Shown: one piece after another, positions 1-6,179 of the stretch
How the letters are laid out: every line of letters begins with the position of its first letter
Position numbering within the stretch: the stretch's first letter is position 1
Assembly: GCA_003171235.1 (NCBI GenBank)
Contig: PMYM01000074.1
Coordinates: forward strand, 1-15,309
Source of the DNA: Phycisphaerales bacterium
GTDB lineage: Bacteria; Planctomycetota; Phycisphaerae; SM23-33
DNA length: 15,309 bases
Reading direction: 5' to 3'
Notes under the pieces: generated by a model
The model's input: the letters and a program-made list of their open reading frames with translations, nothing else
Database searches by the model: none
Told to the model about the DNA's origin: nothing
Position numbers and translations under genes: made by a program

Positions 1-362
1 GCCAAGCGAGGGCTGGTGGGCGCTAACTCCACGATGCCTGCGTCGGCCCGCACGACGGCCAGCCCGTGCCGGCCCAGGCGGTAGCCGACATCGGGTTCCT
101 CCAGGATGCCCTTCAGAGTGGCCTCGACCAGCCCCCGTTGCAGCAGAGCCCGCCGCTGCTGCATGCGTCGGTACAGCGGCCAGAGGGGGTGGTCGATTTA
201 CAGAAGGACCATAGTCCGGTCATAGTCACCTGCTTCGGGGCGGAAGTTGGGCACGCGGCATTCCTCGCTGACCATCCTCAATGCATGGGCTACCGTGCTA
301 CGGGTCAGCCGGGCGCCAGGCAGGTACAAGTCAACCAGTTGTCTGACAGTGGCATATCTCAA
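1..362 (-). pseudogene. Interrupted reading frame of unknown function, cut by the left edge
   Basis: I do not recognise this protein. From a TTG at 362-360 the minus strand encodes 54 residues and meets TAA at 200-198. The same frame then stays open for 65 more codons to the window edge. Codons just after the stop are strongly GC-ending (GAC CAC CCC CTC TGG CCG CTG TAC), which suggests that one gene was interrupted. The N-terminal part has a possible helix-turn-helix (LTRSTVAHALRMV, about residues 19-31). The part after the stop is basic and helical (YRRMQQRRALLQRGLV). A GAGG Shine-Dalgarno-like sequence (374-371) lies 8 nt before the TTG. An internal ATG at 164 could restart translation, but it has no ribosome-binding site and would leave out the coding-like codons between. 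Alternatives are two separate genes, a nonsense mutation, stop readthrough or a sequencing error. It is divergent from the gene at 545. Confidence 0.45.
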
Positions 363-386
363 TTGCGTATCCTCATGGCCTAGAGG

Positions 387-420
387 AAGACTACAGCTTT
401 AATTTGGTAGTCTTAAAGCT
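387..420. promoter_or_regulatory. Two overlapping, mutually exclusive inverted repeats
   Basis: AAGACTAC (387-394) pairs perfectly with GTAGTCTT (407-414). AGCTTTAA (395-402) pairs perfectly with TTAAAGCT (413-420). The right arms overlap by two bases, so both 8-bp stems cannot form in full at once. The element lies in the AT-rich spacer between the divergent genes starting at 362 (minus) and 545 (plus). It could be a compound operator for a dimeric regulator, or an RNA switch in a minus-strand leader. The inverted repeats are directly visible; the role is inferred. Confidence 0.45.
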
Positions 421-508
421 CGTTTCCGGAATTTCTGAAAAAATCTTTCATCCCCTTGCATTACTTCTCCACAATTGACGTTTTGGCCATCCTGGAGACG
501 GAATCACT

Positions 509-537
509 TTGACTTTCTGTAGTCCAACAAACACAAT
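509..537 (+). promoter_or_regulatory. Candidate sigma70-type promoter for the gene at 545
   Basis: TTGACT (509-514) is followed by a 17-bp spacer and CACAAT (532-537). The start of transcription would fall at about 544-545, on the ATG of the downstream gene, so the mRNA would be leaderless. A perfect 7-bp inverted repeat, CCAACAA (524-530) with TTGTTGG (537-543), straddles the -10 and could be an operator. Inferred from spacing and consensus only. Confidence 0.35.
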
Positions 538-544
538 TGTTGGC

Positions 545-1267
545 ATGGCCAAGCGACAGAGTCATTCTGGCGGCGCCCAAGGACTGCTAGACCGCACGGT
601 TGGGCGGATCGTCGCCGCCGGCTGGCAGGACGACCAGCAGCGACTGGCAGTTGCGGATGTGCTAGCTGGTTTAACTCGGCTTGCGGGTGCGGCTGGTGGT
701 GGCCAGGCGGCCGGGCCGTCGGCGGCTGCTGCGGCAAACGCCATCAACGAGGTCATCCGTGCTGCGACGAGGCTGGCCGACCTGACCGGCGACCGCACCG
801 CCCTGCTGGAGCTGATCTCCGACCTGAACCGCTTTGCCGCAACTGTGGGCATCTGGCAAGCCGGCTCGGCCGGTGCTATGGTCTCAGGCCAACCGACCCC
901 GCGCTCTGGGCATCGCAGAGCAGATTTCACCGTCACCTACAGTGTCCGAAAGAGGCGTGACGGCCAAGAAGTGCTGTTCGAGGAGCGCGAGGGCGGCCGC
1001 AAGAGCTTCGCCGTCACCCGCAAAGACTACGACGCCGCCGTCGCCGCACTGGCCGAGCTGGACCAGCCCGTCAAATTCAACGACCTCTACGCCCGCTTTG
1101 TCGCCCACGGCGGCTCGGATGTGCAATCAAAATACCCCCTACGCATGACCCTGCGCTTTTGGTTGTCCGGCTCTCGGCCAGTGGCAACCAAGCGGCGTGC
1201 TCGAATTGTAGCTGCCGATGCCATCGCGCCAAAGGCGGCTGACGCTTGGGAACGGGCCAAATCCTAG
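545..1267 (+). CDS. Hypothetical protein with an Ala-rich helical N-terminus and a basic C-terminal domain
   Basis: I do not recognise this 240-residue protein. Residues 10-110 are rich in Ala, Gly and Leu and look helical, with a low-complexity Gly/Ala run around 48-65. A Pro/Ser linker (115-125) leads to a mixed, basic domain (127-240) that begins DFTVTYSVRKRRDG. It ends in a region rich in Arg and Lys (ATKRRARIVAADAI) that could bind nucleic acid, perhaps as a winged helix. There is no signal peptide and no membrane segment. I chose the ATG at 545; a TTG at 509 would add 12 residues and has a GGAG 11 nt upstream, but it coincides with a candidate -35 box. The gene has no close co-directional partner and is divergent from the interrupted frame at 1-362. 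It is probably an accessory gene. That it codes is fairly sure; its function is unknown. Confidence 0.65.
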   Translation: MAKRQSHSGGAQGLLDRTVGRIVAAGWQDDQQRLAVADVLAGLTRLAGAAGGGQAAGPSAAAAANAINEVIRAATRLADLTGDRTALLELISDLNRFAATVGIWQAGSAGAMVSGQPTPRSGHRRADFTVTYSVRKRRDGQEVLFEEREGGRKSFAVTRKDYDAAVAALAELDQPVKFNDLYARFVAHGGSDVQSKYPLRMTLRFWLSGSRPVATKRRARIVAADAIAPKAADAWERAKS

Positions 1268-1426
1268 TATGCGTAAAAGCAGTCTCAATCCTGGCCGGCC
1301 CTGTCAAATGACAACTATTGAGTAAATGCTGGAGAGTGACCAGCAGACGTCCTCGCCTGGGGAAAGGATATCACCTCCGGGGATGCGCTCAAGCCATGAT
1401 ACGAAAGCTTCGGCGGTTTGTAATCC

Positions 1427-1828
1427 CTAGAAGCTCACGAGAAGTTGCCGCAGATGGATCGGCCTCAGTAGGAAGGGGAATGCGGTTAGCCACACCGCCG
1501 CTAATGCACCGTATACAGCCAGCAGCAGATAGCACCCCCACTCGACGCATCGCCGCCGCCTCAAGGCCACGAAGATGGCGGTGCAAAAAACCAGCATTCC
1601 CAGCTTCAGGGCGGTTTGCCCGAAGGGCCTCAGGGGAGAGGCCAGGGGGTTGAGTTCAACAAAGTCCCGCATCGTGCCGGCCAGGAGCGTGAACACCAGA
1701 TCCAGCAGGTTCAAGGCCCAGATCAGCGGCAGTAGCGCCAGCACCCTTCCCGGGTGGCCGTAGCGGGGGGGCGCCGCCGCTGGGGCGACGTTCATCGTCT
1801 GAATCGCGCTGGGGCTGAAGGTGTTCAT
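1427..1828 (-). CDS. DUF5658-like small membrane protein
   Basis: A protein of 133 residues with three hydrophobic segments: about 27-50 (VLALLPLIWALNLLDLVFTL), 72-88 and 96-120. The segment LNLLDLVFTLLAG followed by ELNPLASPL resembles the DUF5658 family: an N/D-rich first helix, a short polar loop with an E-x-NP motif, then two more helices. Function in this family is not known; it is expected to be an inner-membrane protein. The first 25 residues are a polar Ala/Pro-rich tail. The start is the ATG at 1828; its ribosome-binding site is weak (GAGAT). An AT-rich inverted repeat (GGAAT at 1876-1880, ATTCC at 1887-1891) lies just upstream and may mark its control region. The gene lies downstream of the prepilin on the same strand, but a terminator separates them, so it is probably its own unit. 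It is convergent with the gene ending at 1267. Confidence 0.7.
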   Translation of the reverse strand: MNTFSPSAIQTMNVAPAAAPPRYGHPGRVLALLPLIWALNLLDLVFTLLAGTMRDFVELNPLASPLRPFGQTALKLGMLVFCTAIFVALRRRRCVEWGCYLLLAVYGALAAVWLTAFPFLLRPIHLRQLLVSF

Positions 1829-1921
1829 GCCAATATCTCATCGGCATCTTATCCTCGGCCTCACAGTGGTTTAATGGAATTTTAATATTCCCTGCCTCCG
1901 CAATCGCGCCCAGCGCAGCAA

Positions 1922-1951
1922 AAGGGCCCGGCCGAACAGGCCCGGGCCCTT
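1922..1951 (-). terminator. Rho-independent terminator of the prepilin gene
   Basis: AAGGGCCCGG (1922-1931) and CCGGGCCCTT (1942-1951) form a perfect 10-bp GC-rich stem with a 10-nt loop. On the minus strand the stem runs straight into TTTT. It lies about 40 bp beyond the prepilin stop at 1991. The T run is short, but the stem is strong and the position fits. Confidence 0.8.
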
Positions 1952-1990
1952 CTATACTCACTACCATGCTCTGAGGCGGCCAGAAGAGAA

Positions 1991-2983
1991 CTAGTTGTCC
2001 TGGATCACCGGCTTATCGGCACAGGAGTAGACCTTGCGGCCCCACATGTAGTTACCCTGATCCAGCGTGTCCTGGAGCGTGAACTTGGCGGCATGGCCAT
2101 CGACAAAGTTGTAGTTGCTGCCGCTCTTGTGGCAGTTGGGGTCGATGTAGGAAATGTGATGGCTGCTGGCGGCCACGGATTTGTCCGCCAGCACGGCATC
2201 GATGGCGCCCTGGGCTTCGGCGTAGGTCAGCTTGGCCACTTGGGTGCCCGTCGCGTAGCCTTCGCCATCGAACACGCCGCCGCCGACCACTTTGATGCCG
2301 TTGGTCGGCCGGTGGCTCTTATACGCCGACCCGCCGCCGACTGAACTGCCCCAGATGCAGTTGGCGCTCTGGCTGAACTCGCCCAGCAGGATCGTGTGCT
2401 GGGCCTGTTCAACTTCGTCCGCGCTCACCAGGCAAAGGTTGCTGGTGCCAGGCGGCGAGGCGATGTCGTGATCGGCGTTGTATTTCTTTCGCGGCATGAT
2501 GACCTCGTTGGCCACGTATGACAGCCGTGCGGCCTGCCTGTCGTCTATGCCTGCCGATTGCGACACCTGCCCGCTTGGCGGACTGGGGATGCGGCCGGTG
2601 GTGAAGTTCGAGGGCGCCCAGCCGCCGGGGGTGTGCGAGGGGCAAACGTACTGCTCGGAATACTTGGGGTACTTGCCGCTGTTGACAGGATCTTTGTAAT
2701 CGGTGGGCGAGATGGCAGCGGTCCAGTGGTAGTACCCGCCGGCGCTGCTGTTGCCGTCAACGTAACTGTAACTGCTGGGGAAGAGCCCGTGGTTATCGTT
2801 GTAGTACAGCATGAGCTGCGTGCCTGCGTTGTGCAGGTTGCTCAGGCAGGCCGACGCCTTGGCCATCTCGCGGGCATTAGCCAGCGAAGGCAGGAGGATG
2901 GCGGCCAGCAAGCCGATAATCGCCACAACTACCAGCAGTTCCACCAGCGTAAAGCCGGTACGTCCGAGTCTTTGTCCTTTCAT
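1991..2983 (-). CDS. Type IV-pilin-like (type II secretion-type) prepilin with C-terminal H-X9-DG motif
   Basis: The N-terminus MKGQRLGRTG-FTLVELLVV is a class III prepilin signal: a short basic leader, the cleavage and methylation site G/F with Glu at mature position 5, then a hydrophobic helix of about 20 residues (VVVAIIGLLAAILLPSL). The following NAREMAKASACLSNLHNAGTQ stretch is the usual amphipathic extension. Near the C-terminus, HKSGSNYNFVDG is an exact H-X9-DG motif, typical of the large prepilin-like families expanded in Planctomycetota. The product should be processed by PilD/PilE-type peptidase and act as a pseudopilin or surface filament protein; its partner is unknown. I chose the ATG at 2983 because it gives a 10-residue leader and has AAGGA 8 nt upstream. 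An ATG at 3010, also preceded by AAGGA, would add nine residues. No secretion or pilus assembly genes are nearby. The globular domain (about residues 60-280) is Gly/Ser/Tyr-rich. Confidence 0.9.
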   Translation of the reverse strand: MKGQRLGRTGFTLVELLVVVAIIGLLAAILLPSLANAREMAKASACLSNLHNAGTQLMLYYNDNHGLFPSSYSYVDGNSSAGGYYHWTAAISPTDYKDPVNSGKYPKYSEQYVCPSHTPGGWAPSNFTTGRIPSPPSGQVSQSAGIDDRQAARLSYVANEVIMPRKKYNADHDIASPPGTSNLCLVSADEVEQAQHTILLGEFSQSANCIWGSSVGGGSAYKSHRPTNGIKVVGGGVFDGEGYATGTQVAKLTYAEAQGAIDAVLADKSVAASSHHISYIDPNCHKSGSNYNFVDGHAAKFTLQDTLDQGNYMWGRKVYSCADKPVIQDN

Positions 2984-3182
2984 GCTTCCATTCCTTTCTG
3001 TAAGTGCCATGTTCCTATCCTTTCCTTTTCCACTTTCATGCGTTCAGAGCTACGGGCACTGCCCTCTAGGCATGGCTGGAGAATAGACTGCCTGGCTTAG
3101 GTTCGTAGAAAGGGTGCGCTAATTCTGCATAAAGTCACGCACTGTCACCCCCGGCAGATCCAATCAAAACTTTATCCCTTGC

Positions 3183-3213
3183 TTGCGCACCCTTAGCGCG
3201 GGCCGGACATAAT
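3183..3213 (+). promoter_or_regulatory. Weak candidate promoter for the zinc-ribbon gene
   Basis: TTGCGC (3183-3188) and CATAAT (3208-3213) are separated by 19 bp, longer than ideal. Transcription would start near 3220 and leave a leader of about 60 nt before the ATG at 3282. The 3011-3281 gap separates the divergent prepilin and zinc-ribbon genes, and I see no other clear element in it. Confidence 0.2.
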
Positions 3214-3281
3214 GACAAGTTGGGCTGATTGCCGATGTGGCGCCCAGCCCAAGCGAAGCGGCCCTCATCTGAGAGTCTCAA

Positions 3282-4433
3282 ATGGGCAACGAGCACGATA
3301 CCACCGCCAGCGTTTTTCACTGTGACCAGTGCGGCTTCGAGCTCCATGTACGGGCCGAACTTGGCGGCCGGCGAACCAGGTGTCCAAAGTGCGGAACCAT
3401 CGGCCGCGTGCCAGGGCCCGAAGCATCCTCCAATGAACATCCCTCTCCACCCCTTGTCGGCGCCGGCGATGGCCATGTCTCGGCGGGCGGCTCTTACATT
3501 CCAGGCGAACGCACCAAGGCGCAGGCTGAGCTTTGCCCGTATTGTCACCAACTCTTGCCCTCCGGCATGCAGCATTCTCCGGCTGCCACTGCCCCCTCCG
3601 CGACAGAGACATTGCCGGCGAAAACCGAAGCCGGCCGTCCCGCCCATCCCTCGGCGGGCATCCCCGGGTTGCCGCCGGCCGATCCCATGGCGCGATGCCC
3701 CTACTGCCGCGAACTGATTATGCTGGGAGCTCGCAAATGCAAACACTGCGGGGAATTCCTGGATGAGACCCTTCGCCTCCTTTCTCCGCGACGCACGGGA
3801 AGGAGCGAACATTCCACGGGCAAAGCCGGCGGTGCAGCCGCCCAGCCGCCGCGCCTACGGCAGATTATGATCGCCGGTATCTTCGCGGCCGCCCTGGCTA
3901 TCTCGACCGGAGGATACTTTGCCTTCCGAGGGGCGCACACCGCGCCAGCCTCGGCGCCGGCTGACAAAGGAGCGAACCAGACCGCCACTGCCCCCGTCAG
4001 CGACCCCAAATTGCAGGAAATTGCGACCAAGCTGGAAAAGCTGCTGACCGGTACAAGCACCCGGGACGCCACGGACAACCTGCTGACATTTTCGACCGCT
4101 GAAAAGGCTGTTGTGCCCTGGAGCTGCGAGATACAGAAGACCAACAATCCGCGTAACCCAGTCAAAGGCGTGATCTCTGTGCCCTACCAGTCGGAAATCA
4201 AAGATGGCCGGACGGCTTCCAGCAAGGGCCGCTATGTGCTGGAATTCTACCCGCACGGCTCGCAGTGGGACCTGGACCAAGTCTTGAAGGAGACACGCGT
4301 ACTGGTGCGGAATGGAAAGGAATCCGAAGTTCCCGACGAAGATCGCACCTATGTCAAGCAGTCAGACGAGGACTTGGTCGTTGGATATCTTAGACGCTCG
4401 CTGGCGAAACAGCAGTCCCCATCACCTGAATAG
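3282..4433 (+). CDS. Membrane-anchored protein with zinc ribbons and an unknown C-terminal domain
   Basis: A protein of 383 residues. The N-terminal half carries Cys pairs typical of zinc ribbons: C14-x2-C17 with C34-x2-C37; an isolated pair C85-x2-C88 (CPYC); and C139-x2-C142 with C153-x2-C156 (CPYC, then CKHC). Pro/Ala/Ser-rich linkers separate them. A hydrophobic segment at about 195-213 (IMIAGIFAAALAISTGGYF) preceded by Arg residues predicts a single membrane pass with the ribbons in the cytoplasm. The outer part (about 235-383) is a soluble mixed domain I do not recognise (EIATKLEKLLTG through to LRRSLAKQ). The layout resembles bacterial zinc-ribbon-TM proteins of unknown role. The start is the only good ATG, with no clear Shine-Dalgarno. 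It is convergent with the small genes at 4461-4900 and divergent from the prepilin. The middle ribbon lacks its second Cys pair and may be decayed. Confidence 0.75.
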   Translation: MGNEHDTTASVFHCDQCGFELHVRAELGGRRTRCPKCGTIGRVPGPEASSNEHPSPPLVGAGDGHVSAGGSYIPGERTKAQAELCPYCHQLLPSGMQHSPAATAPSATETLPAKTEAGRPAHPSAGIPGLPPADPMARCPYCRELIMLGARKCKHCGEFLDETLRLLSPRRTGRSEHSTGKAGGAAAQPPRLRQIMIAGIFAAALAISTGGYFAFRGAHTAPASAPADKGANQTATAPVSDPKLQEIATKLEKLLTGTSTRDATDNLLTFSTAEKAVVPWSCEIQKTNNPRNPVKGVISVPYQSEIKDGRTASSKGRYVLEFYPHGSQWDLDQVLKETRVLVRNGKESEVPDEDRTYVKQSDEDLVVGYLRRSLAKQQSPSPE

Positions 4434-4460
4434 CAGCCGGCGGCAAAGTTCAGGCCCACC

Positions 4461-4697
4461 TCAGTACGCATTGCTCACGATTTCCTGAGCGACGATCAAG
4501 TCAGCCGTATTGGCACACATGCTGTCCGCCTCCGGATCGGAGGCCCCATCGACGGCTATCGGCCAGTGCTGCATGTGAGGCCACAGCGCGTCCATCGCCA
4601 GGGCAACCTTACGGGCAATATCCAGTGACGGCAGGACGTACCGGCTTTCCTGCAATTCGCCGGTCCCTAAACGCCTTTGTGCTATGCGGTATCCCAC
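4461..4697 (-). CDS. Small hypothetical protein coupled to the preceding gene
   Basis: A protein of 78 residues that I do not recognise. It is soluble, with a likely helix (PSLDIARKVALAMDALWPHM) and an acidic tail containing two Cys-free helices. The start is GTG at 4697; a perfect AAGGAG (4708-4703) lies 5 nt upstream, inside the end of the previous gene, which strongly supports both the start and the coding status. It overlaps the 72-residue gene by 16 nt in another frame, so the two are almost certainly translated together. No catalytic or membrane motif is visible. It ends convergently with the zinc-ribbon gene, 27 bp away. Confidence 0.6.
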   Translation of the reverse strand: MGYRIAQRRLGTGELQESRYVLPSLDIARKVALAMDALWPHMQHWPIAVDGASDPEADSMCANTADLIVAQEIVSNAY

Positions 4698-4900
4698 GGT
4701 ATCTCCTTGTAACGGACAACGGGTGTCTCGTCCTTGGAAGCAGCGCCACAGTCGCCGGCCGGGGGCACGGTGACCGGCTCCTCGTCAAACAACGGCAGTT
4801 CGGCCAGGACTCGTCTGGAGTACTTGGCGATACGTTCCTCCAGCGGGGCAAGCCACATGTCCCCTGGACTTCCGAAGCGGCTAGGCCGGTATGCTCGCAT
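4682..4900 (-). CDS. Small hypothetical protein, first gene of a coupled pair
   Basis: A protein of 72 residues that I do not recognise. It begins MRAYRPSRFGSPGDMW, followed by a helix rich in charged residues (LEERIAKYSRRVLAELPLF) and an acidic, Pro-rich tail ending KEIPWDTA. I chose the ATG at 4900, which has a GAGG 8 nt upstream. An ATG at 5056 would add 52 residues that are basic, low in coding character and lack a good ribosome-binding site. The stop TAG (4684-4682) lies inside the next gene, whose AAGGAG sits within this coding sequence. The pair looks like a two-gene accessory unit, for example paired binding partners, but nothing in the sequence names a function. Confidence 0.55.
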   Translation of the reverse strand: MRAYRPSRFGSPGDMWLAPLEERIAKYSRRVLAELPLFDEEPVTVPPAGDCGAASKDETPVVRYKEIPWDTA

Positions 4901-4927
4901 GGGTCGCGCCTCTAGTAGCGGCTGTGA

Positions 4928-4946
4928 TCGTCCTTGCGGAGGACGA
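4928..4946. repeat. Short perfect inverted repeat upstream of the small-gene pair
   Basis: TCGTCCT (4928-4934) and AGGACGA (4940-4946) form a 7-bp stem with a 5-nt loop, 28 bp upstream of the ATG at 4900. It could be an operator or a leader hairpin. No other element is clear between 4901 and 5052. Confidence 0.35.
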
Positions 4947-5052
4947 CGCAACTGCCAGAACGGTAGCAGGAGATGTTTACTTGAATATTGAGGAAGTGAT
5001 AGGACTTGATTAAATCGCCCTCTCCGACATGGGGCACCTTCCCCCGCAGACT

Positions 5053-6075
5053 TCATGCCTCAAGTTGATGAAGCCGGTGCGGAAGCCTCACTGAATGCGC
5101 GCCTCGGTCACCGGTCTGGCGTGCAGGCGCCAACAAAGACCGCTGGCCCTGTGTCGCATTGCGGAGGCTGAACAGCGTGATCTCTGGCAGGTGCATTGCC
5201 CTTACCCGCCAGGCATTGCCAATGCCGCGATTGACGTACAGGAGGCTGCCGCGGCCTAACGCGTACCGCCCGCCGATGAACTGCTTGTACCGGGTTGGAT
5301 AGACTATGTCCCAGAACCGCGTGTCGGGGGTGGCCTTGCCGTGCGTGTGGCCCGACAGAATCCATTCCGCGCCCATCGCGGCCAACTGCGGGGCGGCATC
5401 GGGATTGTGGGCCAGGGCGATTACAGGATGTTCGCAATCCACCTTCTCGAAGGCGACCTCCGCGTCATATTGCCCGGACCAGTAGTCCTCCAACCCGACG
5501 AACTGAAGCATTGCCTCCCCGACAACGAATTTGCGGGAGGCATTTCGCAGGACGGAGATGCCGGCGTTGGTCAGCCTCTCGGAAAGATAATCCGCGATGC
5601 CCTTGACCTCGCCCCAACCCTTGGGATGCCACCGGCCATAGTCGTGATTTCCCAGACAGGCCACGACACCGCGAGCGGCTTTGACATCGCCAAGGACCTT
5701 AGCCACGGTCCGGGCATATCGCCGCGAACCCGTGGTGATGAAGTCTCCGGTAATGGCGACAAAGTCCGCATCCAGCGCGTTGACGATCTCGACGTGGCGG
5801 CGCAGGTGCTTCTCGCGGACCAGCATGCCGCAATGCAAATCGCTCAGGTGGACCAGGCGGGCGCCATCAAACGGTCGTCCCAGGTTGTGCAGGGGCATGG
5901 ACAGTTGTTCTACCCGCACCCAACTTTGCTCCAGCGGCCAGCTAATCAGCCCGCCGAGCATGCAACTGTTGGCCGCACGCCACACCGCATGCTTGAGCCA
6001 TCGATGGGGTAATTCACCTGGAGGTGTGTTCAGCGGAGTCTGAATCGCTGATGGAATCGCATTTACTGACAACAT
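5053..6075 (-). CDS. Calcineurin-like metallophosphoesterase (YkuE/LpxG-like)
   Basis: A protein of 340 residues with the full metallophosphoesterase motif series: D79-L-H81 (HLSDLHCG), G110-D111 (ITGDF), G142-N-H-D (LGNHDYG), H223 (LAHNPD) and G242-H-T-H-G (SGHTHGK). These residues bind a dinuclear metal centre and hydrolyse phosphomono- or diesters. The overall shape (N-terminal extension of about 70 residues, then a compact domain) resembles YkuE-type phosphodiesterases and the class III UDP-2,3-diacylglucosamine hydrolase group. The exact substrate cannot be read from sequence. Residues 37-60 are mildly hydrophobic and may be membrane-associated. The last 35 residues are basic and not part of the fold. 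The start is the ATG at 6075, with AAGGAAG 4 nt upstream. It follows pstB on the same strand with a gap of about 100 bp and no clear terminator, so it may be read through from the phosphate operon. Confidence 0.88.
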   Translation of the reverse strand: MLSVNAIPSAIQTPLNTPPGELPHRWLKHAVWRAANSCMLGGLISWPLEQSWVRVEQLSMPLHNLGRPFDGARLVHLSDLHCGMLVREKHLRRHVEIVNALDADFVAITGDFITTGSRRYARTVAKVLGDVKAARGVVACLGNHDYGRWHPKGWGEVKGIADYLSERLTNAGISVLRNASRKFVVGEAMLQFVGLEDYWSGQYDAEVAFEKVDCEHPVIALAHNPDAAPQLAAMGAEWILSGHTHGKATPDTRFWDIVYPTRYKQFIGGRYALGRGSLLYVNRGIGNAWRVRAMHLPEITLFSLRNATQGQRSLLAPARQTGDRGAHSVRLPHRLHQLEA

Positions 6076-6179
6076 TCAACTTCCTTCCGTCGCATATCCT
6101 GACATCATCATCGGATACTGATAGAAAGGCGGTGTAAAGACATGGCAAAGGCCGCGCTAAATTCGGCGAGCATGCAATC

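Noticed and set aside
66..383. 105-codon plus-strand frame at the left edge
   Set aside because: The minus-strand frame has better coding character and a helix-turn-helix-like segment; the plus-strand product is Gln/Pro-rich with no motif.
1302..1313. TGTCA-AA-TGACA palindrome between the gene ending at 1267 and the DUF5658-like gene
   Set aside because: Short, and placed in a convergent gap where an operator would have no promoter to act on.
3135..3812. 225-codon minus-strand frame over the zinc-ribbon gene
   Set aside because: The plus-strand frame has zinc-ribbon Cys pairs and a membrane segment; the minus-strand product is low complexity and has no motif.
4425..4454. CCTGAA/TTCAGG inverted repeat at the end of the zinc-ribbon gene as a terminator
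   Set aside because: Only 6 bp with an 18-nt loop and no T run on either strand.
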